From positions 1-35,034 of the forward strand of contig JAKQYF010000025.1 in the NCBI GenBank assembly GCA_023356535.1: 35,034 bases of DNA, read 5' to 3'. Of this stretch, positions 17,267 through 25,336 are shown in pieces; the stretch's first letter is position 1; each line of letters starts with the position of its first letter. The DNA comes from Trichodesmium sp. MAG_R03. GTDB lineage: Bacteria; Cyanobacteriota; Cyanobacteriia; Cyanobacteriales; Microcoleaceae. The notes under the pieces are model-generated. The model had not been told where the DNA came from and searched no databases. It saw only the letters and a program-made list of their open reading frames with translations. The position numbers were made by a program, and so were the translations under genes.

Positions 17267-17722
17267 ATGTTAGATTTTTCTCTATCCTCCTGTGAACCTA
17301 AAACAGAACGTTCCGGTTTGGAACCTGAACTTGGTGAGATATTACGGGATACTCCACCAAGTTCAGGTTTGGAGCCTGAACTTGGTGGAGTGTGGCGACA
17401 AAAGGGAGTTTATGTTGATGAAGTTACCTGCATCGGTTGTAAACACTGCGCCCATGTTGCTCATAATACTTTTTATATAGAACCGGAACATGGTCGAGCG
17501 CGCGTTTTTCAGCAAAATGGTGATCCTCAAGAGTTAATTGAAGAAGCGATCAATACTTGTCCTGTAAATTGTATTCACTGGGTTGATTATACTAAACTGA
17601 AAACTCTTGAACAAGAGCGCAAGTATCAGATGATTCCTATTGCTGGGGGTCCAGTGGGTCATAGTCAAACACATATTCTTAGTCATAGACCCAAGCAAAA
17701 TCAGACGAAAAAGGAAATTTGA
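17267..17722 (+). CDS. 4Fe-4S ferredoxin of the Ycf35-associated type
   Basis: This 151-residue protein carries a single iron-sulfur signature: CIGCKHC (about 57-63) and, about 45 residues later, CPVNC. This is the layout of cyanobacterial 4Fe-4S ferredoxins with an IHWVDYTKL motif after the last cysteines. It is probably a soluble electron carrier in the cytoplasm. The N-terminal 45 residues contain a duplicated SGLEPELG segment whose DNA forms a perfect 16-bp-stem hairpin. Near the DUF2997 and DUF1257 genes, it suggests a functional unit. No clear ribosome binding site is seen before the ATG. Confidence 0.8.
   Translation: MLDFSLSSCEPKTERSGLEPELGEILRDTPPSSGLEPELGGVWRQKGVYVDEVTCIGCKHCAHVAHNTFYIEPEHGRARVFQQNGDPQELIEEAINTCPVNCIHWVDYTKLKTLEQERKYQMIPIAGGPVGHSQTHILSHRPKQNQTKKEI
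17352..17390 (+). repeat. Perfect hairpin inside the ferredoxin gene
   Basis: The arms CTCCACCAAGTTCAGG (17352-17367) and CCTGAACTTGGTGGAG (17375-17390) pair perfectly around a 7-nt loop TTTGGAG. A third arm-like copy, CCTGAACTTGGTGAG, lies upstream at about 17325. In protein it yields the repeated SGLEPELG. Confidence 0.85.
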
Positions 17723-17929
17723 ATCTAATAAGTTAGTGGTCGTACTGTAGTGGGCAGACATAGTTAAAATAGTGAATTATCGTAAGGAATGAGAATTAAA
17801 TAAGGTCCAGCATTTTTTTGAGATAACTCAGATGATATGGAGTTTAGGAAATTTCACTTGCGTAGATAATAAAATCTTCATTCCTAAGGTATTTAATAAT
17901 CTGTAGGGACGTTCTCTGGAATGTGGGTT

Positions 17930-18022
17930 ATACCAATTTTATAAACTTAGACTACACTACTTGTCTTAATATTTATCAAATGCTGACATATGATGTGTAG
18001 CCATACTGGAGGAAATTGGTAT
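17930..18022 (+). mobile_element. TA-flanked MITE, family M2a, copy 2
   Basis: This is a 93-bp copy of the element at 15587-15683 (ATACCAATTTTATAAACTTAG to GGAAATTGGTAT). It shares the internal GACTACACTACTTGTCTTAA-type block and the TGATGTGTAGCCATACT block. Confidence 0.65.
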
Positions 18023-18192
18023 TACAACCCACCTTATACTAAGTCTCAAAAGTCCTGCTATACTTGGAAGCTTGCCAAAATAACTTTCCTTCATAACCGA
18101 AGTTAGCAATAATATCGAGTATTTCCTCCAACAAATAATATTTAGAAATAGAGAACTCAAGTATAGCAAGGTTTATAGTAATTGGTATTATG

Positions 18193-18257
18193 CAGATACA
18201 TCAAGCCAGGCAATTCCTGGTAAAAGTCGGGAAAACCGTTCATGGCAATGTTACGGC
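18193..18257 (-). repeat. Short orphan tnpB 3' end
   Basis: This 65-bp segment matches the very end of tnpB copy A: GATGTATCTG terminus, palindromic CCAGGAATTGCCTGG-like motif and CCCGACTTTTACC. It ends at exactly the same base as the copies at 7771 and 15282. Between 18258 and 18830 no gene or known element is recognised. Confidence 0.65.
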
Positions 18258-18830
18258 ACCAGAAATATACTAAAAGGGTATTTTCGACTCAGAAGCTAGA
18301 TTACAGCCACCCGTTAATACTAATAACTAGGGCCTACTGAGAAAGTCTTTTTAAGAAGCAGGGGGCCCAACCCTAATCAAGATTGTTGAGGGGAAATGGA
18401 GGTAGTCAGATATATAGCAATGAGTACCCAGATATTTACAAGGCCCCGCTTAAAGTGCCTTCTAGAAAAGGTGTACAAAAAAGAATGTCTCAATATGCCA
18501 GCGCACATAGCAATATCTTTGTATCTTGATTTTTCTGTCATGGGAGTGCCTGAAATACTAACTTTTTCAGCTTGAAGGACCGAAAACCAGGTAGTTTTTT
18601 CCAAAAAAAAAGGCTAATATCTTAATATTTGTCAATGCTTTTATATTTAATCGGCAAACCCTAACTATTAATAGCTTATGTAATATGTGTTTTTCTTTAG
18701 AGACTTTATAGTTATTATCAAGCAAGGCAATCAAAGTGTTAGTTTTATATACTATAGTTTGCATTACGGAACGTAGGATAAAAAGACCAAAACCTTAAGT
18801 TTTGTTCACGAATCATTTCGTATCTGGACT

Positions 18831-18961
18831 TTGAGATTTTTAACACCGAAAATAGCTGGAAACCCAGTATTAGCAAGGGAAATACTTCAAAGAACTAAAA
18901 ATAGCTAAAACCTAGTAGATTAAGAAAAAGGTTGATTAAAGGTAAAAATATTACTGTATAA
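18831..18961 (+). repeat. Dispersed repeat A, copy 2 (carries M1 MITE)
   Basis: This is about 80% similar to 3941-4070 and ends TTACTGTATAA, where the M1 MITE begins. Similarity resumes after the MITE (TATAAG...GAACCTATTTTTT, 19202-19228). The other copy runs through without a gap, which proves insertion of the MITE here. Confidence 0.65.
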
Positions 18962-19200
18962 CCCACATTCCGCACTTCTTAACATTAAATTAATAAGTTT
19001 TATTAATATATCGCCCCGAACGCTCTCCCTGAAAGCCTTATAGCTATGGACATAGATTTTTACTGTGCTCAAGAATTGTAACTAATTTTCTCATCAAAAA
19101 TTAGTTATAGATATTGAGTTCTAGAATGAAAGTTTTTCGTCTCAGTCTCTTTGAGAATGTAAATATATATAAAGATATATGAATATCTGTGGAATGTCGG
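18962..19200 (-). mobile_element. MITE, family M1, copy 3
   Basis: This 239-bp element is inverted relative to copies 1 and 2. On the plus strand it begins CCCACATTCCGCA and ends GGAATGTCGG. It is flanked by a perfect 6-bp target duplication GTATAA (18956-18961 and 19201-19206) and inserted in dispersed repeat A. Confidence 0.87.
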
Positions 19201-19325
19201 GTATAAGATTTTGAACCTATTTTTTCCATAAGTCCAGGTATTGCCATAGAGCGAAAACCCTCTACATAGCAAAAAACTAAGTAATGCTTCAATACTTAGC
19301 TTTCTCCTTTAATTTTTAATTTAAA

Positions 19326-19704
19326 TGGCGGGAGGCGGATTTGAACCACCGACCTTCGGGTTATGCTTACCACTACAGCTTTAACTGCCTTAACTCTAAA
19401 AATATTAGAATTAGTTTGTGGTCTGGACTGTCCCTTTACCCTCAGCTTCTATAAAATCATCACTGTTAGGGTACCTGCCAACCAGTCTCTACACCTTCTC
19501 CTAAAGCTTGGAGCTTGGCTCGGGATTACCCCGCTAACGGCTTCCCCGAATTTGACAAGTAATCACATAAAAGTTTCCTTATATGCCGCCCTTTATAAGG
19601 TAAAGATTCAAGATAACCGACTAGCAGTTTCGATTTATGCTGAATTTAACTTATCTTTCCTTATAACTTGAGCCCGACGAGCTACCAGACTGCTCTATCC
19701 CGCG
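19326..19704 (-). tRNA. Initiator tRNA-fMet(CAU), interrupted by an intron
   Basis: The 5' exon (19671-19704) reads CGCGGGATAGAGCAG and then the D arm up to GTCGGGCT. The 3' exon (19326-19365) reads CATAACCCGAAGG and then GGTGGTTCAAATCCGCC and TCCCGCC plus A73. Joined, they give the GGG/CCC anticodon stem typical of initiator tRNA and the anticodon CAU. The acceptor stem keeps an unpaired first position (C1 against C72), also an initiator trait. CCA is not encoded. The intron lies between U33 and C34. Confidence 0.93.
19366..19670 (-). mobile_element. Group I intron in tRNA-fMet
   Basis: The 305-nt insertion begins after U33 and ends in G, the group I rule. Core segments typical of cyanobacterial tRNA introns are visible on the minus strand: GGTAATCCCGAGCCAAGC (P3/P4/P6 region), GTAGAGACTGG (P3'/P8) and GGACAGTCCAGACCAC (P7/P3 region). 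It encodes no protein. Such self-splicing introns in initiator tRNA are known in other cyanobacteria. Confidence 0.9.
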
Positions 19705-19790
19705 TCAACTTTTTTATTATAACCATAACCAAATTAAAATTGCAACCCCTTAATCAAATATTCTCATTTTTTTCTGAACTGTCCACAGAG

Positions 19791-20744
19791 CTAAATTATC
19801 GACATTTCTCCAACTACTTCCAAACGCTTGACATTGCTAAGTAAAATATAGTTTTCCGCCAGAGTTTCAGCAATACTAGGAGCTATCCAACCCATCTGAG
19901 TTAATAAATGAATAGCTACTGCATATTTTGCCCTTTTTGCACCATCATTAACTTTTATAGCTAAACCCATACCCTCACCTACCCGGCCAATACATTGGAC
20001 TCCTTCAGCTCCAGACTTACTAACAAGTTCTCCTGAAGTTAAGCGAATTAACTCTGTATCAAAATTTCCCTCTCCTGCAACCATTTCTGGATGATAGGTC
20101 ATAGCGCGGACAATTCGTTCTAGATCCAAACTATTACCTGAAGCTAATTTTGCGTACAATGTAGCCATTTGACTCAATTGTAGGAGATAAGTTGGAGCAC
20201 CACAGTCATCACGAGCGCCAATAAATTCTGGTGCGGGCATGGCCAATAATTCAGCAACTTTGCTAATAATCAATTTTTGTACTGGATGTTTCATTTCTAG
20301 GTAAGACTCCATAGACCAATTTCTTTGTTGACAAATAGCTAGCATACCTGCGTGCTTACCAGAACAATTATGTTGCAAAGGACTATTTTTTTGAGGTGGA
20401 ATTGGACATTGTAGCTTTGAGGGATCAATATCACAACGCCATAAAATGTTAAATACCTGTCTGGCTTGCTTTGTTGTACCTTCATGAGAGCTACATATAA
20501 TAGCTAAGTCTATATCAGTTAAATTATACTGTTCTATAATACCTGTGGTAGTAACTGCTAAAGCTTGAAATGGTTTGAGAGCTGAACGAACAAATGTAGC
20601 TATATTAGCATCTCCCGCCACAGATAAAACTCGGCCTCTATGGTCGCATATTGTGGCCTGAACTTGGTGAGTAGATTCAACAATACCTTCTCTAAGTAGT
20701 CTGACTTTCAGTTGTGTAGTTTGTGTTCTTTTTTCCCTAGTCAT
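19791..20744 (-). CDS. Type II-like L-asparaginase (COG4448 family)
   Basis: This 317-residue protein fits the Asparaginase_II (PF06089) family. Recognised blocks are RSALKPFQALAV, ICSSHEGTT, HNCSGKHAGMLAIC (nucleophile region), FIGARDDCGAPTYLL and a C-terminal SKSGAEGVQCIG and NDGAKRA. It is predicted to hydrolyse asparagine to aspartate and ammonia. No signal peptide is seen, so it is cytoplasmic. It is the last gene of a minus-strand series yqeK-rsfS-CGLD27-asparaginase. The ATG at 20744 is preceded by four copies of the heptamer AGTTATY. Confidence 0.83.
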   Translation of the reverse strand: MTREKRTQTTQLKVRLLREGIVESTHQVQATICDHRGRVLSVAGDANIATFVRSALKPFQALAVTTTGIIEQYNLTDIDLAIICSSHEGTTKQARQVFNILWRCDIDPSKLQCPIPPQKNSPLQHNCSGKHAGMLAICQQRNWSMESYLEMKHPVQKLIISKVAELLAMPAPEFIGARDDCGAPTYLLQLSQMATLYAKLASGNSLDLERIVRAMTYHPEMVAGEGNFDTELIRLTSGELVSKSGAEGVQCIGRVGEGMGLAIKVNDGAKRAKYAVAIHLLTQMGWIAPSIAETLAENYILLSNVKRLEVVGEMSII

Positions 20745-20747
20745 TTC

Positions 20748-20775
20748 AGTTATCAGTTATTAGTTATTAGTTATC
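20748..20775 (+). repeat. Heptamer tandem repeat
   Basis: Four tandem units AGTTATC, AGTTATT, AGTTATT and AGTTATC lie directly upstream of the asparaginase start. They resemble the short tandemly repeated heptamers common in filamentous cyanobacteria. Confidence 0.7.
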
Positions 20776-20836
20776 GGTACCTCCAGCTTCAGCAATAGCC
20801 AGGAAAATTAGGATTTTCCTTTTGACCATTGCCCTC

Positions 20837-20895
20837 AAACCTATTCCCAAAAAGCTGTAAAACTTTGGACACAAATAAAATAGGATTGCTATATA
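20837..20895 (-). repeat. Partial member of palindromic family M3
   Basis: On the minus strand TATATAGCAATCCTATTTTA and the following TTGTGTCCAAA match the left half of the element at 25337-25473. The remainder is diverged. It lies between the asparaginase and CGLD27 genes. Confidence 0.55.
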
Positions 20896-20930
20896 ATTAT
20901 CATAATTTTTAATAGTTACTTTAGAATATT

Positions 20931-21431
20931 TTATAGACATAACCAGATAATTCCACCAATAAAAATTACTAAGGTAAAACTATAAAAAGTTTTGTGTAAT
21001 CTTTGCATAAGTGGTTGAACTTGATATTCAAGTATTAATCGATCTTTTGTAATTTCCTCTGGTGTTTTTAGCCATGTTTGTCCATCATACCAACCAGACT
21101 CCTCATAAAAGACTGTGGTATTCTCTAGACGCGATCGCACATAATTCCAACCCAGATAAAGTCGCAACAATACCAAAATTAGAATTAAACTTGCTCCTGC
21201 CGAACCACTCAGTAAAAATTGCACCAGATCTTTTTCTGGTGCAAAACTTGCTGCTGCTACAGGCCCTGATACTAACCAACTCCAGACCCAAACGCAGACT
21301 AGCTTCTTTAAATAAGAGAATATTTCTAATGTCACCCAGCAAAAGAACCAAGAATTTTTGATTTCTTCATATTCGTTTACTGGCTGTTGTTCTGGTGGAA
21401 CGGGAGAACGAGATGTTATTTGTCTAATCAT
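20931..21431 (-). CDS. CGLD27-like (DUF1230) membrane protein
   Basis: This 166-residue protein of the cyanobacterial/plant CGLD27 family has the family opening SPVPPEQQPVNEYEEIKNSWFF. A first hydrophobic segment (about 45-65, WLVSGPVAAASF), a second (about 75-95), then YVRSRLENTTVFYEESGWYDG and a third hydrophobic stretch at the C-terminus follow. The plant homologue is a chloroplast protein linked to photosynthesis and stress, and the precise role is unknown. It lies 65 bp downstream of rsfS on the same strand, probably in one transcript. Confidence 0.82.
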   Translation of the reverse strand: MIRQITSRSPVPPEQQPVNEYEEIKNSWFFCWVTLEIFSYLKKLVCVWVWSWLVSGPVAAASFAPEKDLVQFLLSGSAGASLILILVLLRLYLGWNYVRSRLENTTVFYEESGWYDGQTWLKTPEEITKDRLILEYQVQPLMQRLHKTFYSFTLVIFIGGIIWLCL

Positions 21432-21496
21432 AAATAAATTTTTCCCTCATCTATTTTATACCCGCAAATAAAGTAATTCATATTGACAGTTTGAGT

Positions 21497-21919
21497 CTAA
21501 TTGATCAATGATGAAATATCTATTTTTTCTGCATGACCCCAGAATGCTTCTAAGTTATAAAAATCTCGTTCCTCAGGTTTCAAAATATGAACTATAACAT
21601 TAGCGTAATCCATTAATATCCAAGAACTTTCCTTTTGGCCTTCTACCCCTAAAGGATAAACTTGCTTCTCTTGTTCTACCTTTTCGGCGATCGCCTGAGA
21701 TATACCTCTTACTTGGACATGAGAATAACCTGTAATAATCACAAAGTAGTCTGCCAAATAAGATACTTCTGATACTTTAATGACAACAATATTATCTCCT
21801 TTGCGGTCCAATGCTGCATTAACAATTGTGGATGTCAATTTTAAGGTTTGATCTGGTTCCAAATTTATTGCACTTGTTTTAGTTGATAAGGATTGAATAT
21901 GAGGGTAATTTGACATCAA
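21497..21919 (-). CDS. rsfS: Ribosome silencing factor RsfS
   Basis: This 140-residue protein of the Iojap/RsfS family has the core KGDNIVVIKVSEVSYLADYFVIITGYSHVQVRGISQAI (about 38-76) and WILMDYANVIVHILKPEERDFYNLEAFW (about 100-127). It binds ribosomal protein uL14 and blocks subunit joining during starvation. The N-terminal 25 residues are a variable extension. In many bacteria it follows yqeK, and here the yqeK upstream is decayed. Confidence 0.9.
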   Translation of the reverse strand: MMSNYPHIQSLSTKTSAINLEPDQTLKLTSTIVNAALDRKGDNIVVIKVSEVSYLADYFVIITGYSHVQVRGISQAIAEKVEQEKQVYPLGVEGQKESSWILMDYANVIVHILKPEERDFYNLEAFWGHAEKIDISSLIN

Positions 21920-21932
21920 ATTATCTATTTCC

Positions 21933-21954
21933 TTAATTAATTAATTAATTAATT
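21933..21954 (+). repeat. TTAA tandem tract
   Basis: About five TTAA units run just upstream of the rsfS start. It is a simple-sequence tract that may be prone to slippage. Confidence 0.75.
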
Positions 21955-22092
21955 GATCTTAGCTAATTTTTGGCCTCTATATTGATCATATCTTATTAAT
22001 TTCTTATGTACTTCATCTTCTTCTGATCCAGTTATTTTTTGGCCTTTTCCATAAACAAATTTCTCGTCAATATAATTTTGTGGGTGAATCAA
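21949..22092 (-). pseudogene. 47-codon frame of unknown identity, cut by a MITE
   Basis: A minus-strand frame ending at 21949 reads LIHPQNYIDEKFVYGKGQ and then TGSEEDEVHKKLIRYDQYRG before its stop. It has no ATG, only a TTG at 22092 directly beside the M3 element. The composition is protein-like, charged and in frame throughout. It may be the end of a lost gene or, given the LIHP beginning, a shifted tail of yqeK. Not identified. Confidence 0.4.
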
Positions 22093-22094
22093 AC

Positions 22095-22232
22095 TATAGC
22101 AATCCTATTTTATTCATATCAAAAATCTTGCCACTTTTTGAGAATATGTTTGGAGATAATGGTTAATAAATAAGGCTTTCAGAGTTGATTTCTACTTTTT
22201 GAATTGTTACAACCTATGTGCGGATTGCTATA
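22095..22232 (+). mobile_element. Palindromic MITE family M3, copy 1
   Basis: This 138-bp element has terminal inverted repeats TATAGCAATCC and GGATTGCTATA. It is similar along its length to 25337-25473. It lies between the yqeK remnant and the 47-codon fragment, interrupting the operon. Confidence 0.72.
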
Positions 22233-22251
22233 TGTAAGTCAAGTGGTTGCT

Positions 22252-22897
22252 TTATAGTATAATCACAGGTGAACCAAACTGCGTAGTTAGAGTTTTATTT
22301 TGAGCTCTTTGTCTCAAATCCTCTAGCTCAGGGGCATTACCTCTATCAGGTTCTAAAGTACCTCCCAAGAAAATCACCCAACTTAGCTGATTCATAGTCG
22401 GAGATCCTAATGTAGGATTAGCAATCACAGCTAAGATTTCCCGTTATTCTATGCCAATTTTTTTTCCACAATTGCACTAACATCTGCGTGGAGCAAGTGA
22501 GAACAAATTGATAAGCTTTTGTGCATTTAACGACTTATTGTTGTATGTCTCATTCAGAGAAAAAACCCTTCTAAATTCTAGATTCTAGCTTACTAATACA
22601 CATTTTAAATGAGTATTAGCTTAATACTGAGTCCATTTCTAGACCTTCTGACTTAGAGATTTGTAATAGACTTTTAGAAGAAAAGTATTTAGCTAGGTCA
22701 TGTATCAATCCTGTCAGTTTAGCTTTTTCTTGATTTAGGCCATAGTAGCTAGCTAGTTCCTCCGCTATTTTTTCTACCCTGAGAATATTTCTAATTCTCG
22801 AGGTGGGGACATGAATTGACAGCCATTTTAAAACTTTTTCTTTCAGTTGAACCAAGCCTAATGTTTCTGTTTTGATTGACAGTTCCTCAGCTTTCAT
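22252..22897 (-). pseudogene. yqeK: yqeK (HD-domain Ap4A hydrolase-like), decayed
   Basis: The first 93 codons look normal: VPTSRIRNILRVEKIAEELASYYGLNQEKAKLTGLIHDLAKYF contains the HD motif. After LEMDSVLS the frame stops and about 100 bp of unmatched sequence follows. Homology then resumes as LHADVSAIVEKK, PTLGSPTMNQLSW, and FLGGTLEPDRGNAPELEDLRQRAQNKTL, ending at TAA 22252. The later metal-ligand positions are altered (NPTLG for NHTLG; GGTLEP for ADYIEP-like). YqeK normally hydrolyses diadenosine tetraphosphate and lies next to rsfS. This copy is inactive. Confidence 0.75.
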
Positions 22898-23660
22898 AGA
22901 AATTATTTTTACTCAAAAGTGATAATTGTGATAAAAGTTTACTGTCAATAAAAATTACTATCGGGACTTACACAAAATAGTAGCAAAAAATAAGCTCAAG
23001 TATAGAGAGGGAAAAGTTTTTACGTCGAAAAGGTATAAATCCTTTATTACCAAGGGTTGTGGCCATTTTTAAGGTCGTGACGTAATTTACTTGTCTAGAC
23101 TGGCTTTCAAGCAGTTTTTCCGCCAAAAAATGTCTAAGTACCACTATCTACAGATTGACATCAATCATAATAGGAGTAAATTTTAAGTTAGGAACTCTTG
23201 ACTTAATTTTTTTCATACTAATTATTAATAGTGAACATCAAAAGAATCTTATTGTTGGCATCTAACCTAATTTGAGTCAGTCACTATCTCCAATAATTGA
23301 GCGGTTTAGCTATGCATAAATTTTCTTTGATCTTGGTAGTTATAAAGAATATTTCAGGCAAATGATGTACAAGGCATGAATGTTAAAATTATTGTATTGC
23401 GATTATCTTGCTCCCTAGTTGTGTACCTCATAACATAGAGAAGTGCTATAAATAGATAAATATAAAGTACTTTTACCTTGGCAATGAAAATTTTATGATT
23501 AATGTAGAGCTTTATGTACTAAATTATATTTAATTATATTAAATTATATCAAGATGCACTAGTTAATGAGTAATAGCTGATTTTGCTAGAATAAACTAAA
23601 TTGAAAATTAAGAAATTTTCCACAGATTTCCTACTAACTGAAAGTCTGAAACATAGAAAT
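22898..23660. other. Gene-free stretch upstream of the MBL hydrolase
   Basis: About 760 bp of AT-rich DNA. It contains a fragment of family P1 near 22973 (GGGACTTACACAAAATAG) but no open frame with recognisable content. The hydrolase promoter must lie in its last part, where no clear -35/-10 pair stands out. Confidence 0.4.
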
Positions 23661-24587
23661 ATGCCATCTTCAGAGTCCTCATCCCCAATATCACAGTCTG
23701 AGGAAACAGCTACTCATTCAGAAACCTTGTCAACTGACTTTGTTGTTGAATTCTGGGGTGTGCGAGGTAGTATACCTACCCCTGGTTGTAGCACAGTCCG
23801 CTATGGTGGCAATACCTCCTGTGTAGAAATGCGTGTAGGGGAAAAACGTTTGATTTTTGATGGAGGTACTGGCCTAAGAGTACTGGGTTTAAAGCTACTT
23901 AAGCAAATGCCAGTCGAAGCTCATATATTTTTTAGTCATACTCATTGGGACCATATTCAAGGTTTCCCATTTTTTGTGCCTGCCTTTGTACCTATTAATA
24001 AATTTCACATATATGGAGCAATAGCACCTGATGGTACTACAATTAAGGAATCTTTATCCGATCAAATGGTAAATCCTAACTTTCCTATTCCTTTACAAGT
24101 AATGGGATCGGAAATGAAGTTTTATGACTTTAGTAATGGAGATGTAATTCAGGTAGATGATATTAAAATTGAAACAGCTTCTCTAAATCACCCAAATTTT
24201 GCTATTGGATATAGGGTTTGTTGGGAGGGTAAAACTGTAGTTTATTGTCCAGATACAGAACATTATGAAGACCACTTTGATGAAAATGTACTTCATCTAG
24301 CCCGTAATGCTGATTTACTAATTTATGATGCTACCTACACAAATAAAGAGTATTATGATGTTGAATCACCAAAAATTGGTTGGGGACATTCTACTTGGGA
24401 AGTAGGAGTAGAAATAGCAAAGAAAGCAGGAGTTAAACAAATAGCTATGTTTCAACACGATCCTGGTCATAATGATGATTTATTGGATGAAGTTCAAGTG
24501 GCTCTCCAATCAATACTCCCTAATGGGTTAGTAGCAAAAGAAGGTATGACAATCCCGATTCTTCAGTCAGGTTTAAAATATCTATAA
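23661..24587 (+). CDS. Metallo-beta-lactamase-fold hydrolase
   Basis: This 308-residue protein (328 if the TTG at 23601 is used) has the MBL metal-binding motif SHTHWDHIQG (HxHxDH). A further histidine lies in SLNHPNFAIGYR, an aspartate in YCPDTEHYED, and a C-terminal histidine in MFQHDPGHNDD. The N-terminal core opens FWGVRGSIPTPG and TVRYGGNTSC, seen in cyanobacterial MBL hydrolases related to the RNase Z/PhnP group. Zinc-dependent hydrolysis is predicted and the substrate is unknown. The ATG at 23661 is preferred over the upstream TTG. It is followed 28 bp later by a cytochrome gene. Confidence 0.82.
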   Translation: MPSSESSSPISQSEETATHSETLSTDFVVEFWGVRGSIPTPGCSTVRYGGNTSCVEMRVGEKRLIFDGGTGLRVLGLKLLKQMPVEAHIFFSHTHWDHIQGFPFFVPAFVPINKFHIYGAIAPDGTTIKESLSDQMVNPNFPIPLQVMGSEMKFYDFSNGDVIQVDDIKIETASLNHPNFAIGYRVCWEGKTVVYCPDTEHYEDHFDENVLHLARNADLLIYDATYTNKEYYDVESPKIGWGHSTWEVGVEIAKKAGVKQIAMFQHDPGHNDDLLDEVQVALQSILPNGLVAKEGMTIPILQSGLKYL

Positions 24588-24615
24588 ATAAGCAAGTAGC
24601 ACAGAGACTATATTC

Positions 24616-25161
24616 ATGTCAAGAGCTAATCTCAGAAATAGGTGTAGACAAAGGCCGACTCTTTTTTTACTGTTACTACTGATATTTGTATGGACCACGA
24701 GTTGTGTTTTGTTTATGATAAAAATCTCTACTGCAACGACTATTTCACAAATTAATTCTGAGTTAATTAGCAATGTTGATGTGGTTCCTCAAAGTTATCG
24801 GTTAGGACTATCATTGTACTTAGAGAATTGTGCTAATTGTCATGTTGCAGTACCACCTCAAGTTATCCCTACAGAAAGTTGGCAAATAATTCTGCGAGAT
24901 TCTCAGCACTACGGTGTACAACTCCCTAATCTTATAGATCCACCACGTCAACTTGTTTGGAATTATTTACAAGTATCTTCTCGTCGCAAATCTCAGCAAG
25001 ATGAGATAATACCTTACAGAATTGCTAGTTCTCGTTATTTTAAAGCACTTCATCCGGGGGTAAAACTTCCTCAAAAATTAAATATTAAGGGTTGTATTTC
25101 TTGTCATCCCAAGGTTAAAAATTTTGATTTTAGGACTCTTAATTCAGAATGGCTAGATTAA
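24616..25161 (+). CDS. Membrane-anchored diheme cytochrome c
   Basis: This 181-residue protein has one N-terminal membrane segment (about 16-36), acting as anchor or signal. Two CxxCH haem sites follow: CANCH (about 72-76) and CISCH (about 160-164). The middle contains RLGLSLYLENC and PPRQLVWNYL, resembling small cyanobacterial diheme cytochromes. It probably transfers electrons in the lumen or periplasm. It directly follows the MBL gene and may be co-transcribed. Confidence 0.82.
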   Translation: MSRANLRNRCRQRPTLFLLLLLIFVWTTSCVLFMIKISTATTISQINSELISNVDVVPQSYRLGLSLYLENCANCHVAVPPQVIPTESWQIILRDSQHYGVQLPNLIDPPRQLVWNYLQVSSRRKSQQDEIIPYRIASSRYFKALHPGVKLPQKLNIKGCISCHPKVKNFDFRTLNSEWLD

Positions 25162-25336
25162 GTAAGTAAGAAGTTGTTTTTGATTGGGAGGATTTTGAGC
25201 AACCATACCAAAACATTTCGCCAATCAAGGCTTGGTTTTAGAGCAAATTATTTTGATAATATTTAATTCAAAATTCAAAAGTAATGGAAGTAGGAAGATA
25301 GGTTGAAAAACAATCACGATTTACGTAGCACTACTA

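Noticed and set aside
18377-18604. 75-codon minus-strand frame MEKTTWFSVLQAEKVS
   Set aside because: No recognisable domain, embedded in repeat-rich non-coding DNA; possibly a transposase relic, but this could not be supported.
19363-19671. 102-codon plus-strand frame
   Set aside because: It is antisense to the group I intron in tRNA-fMet.
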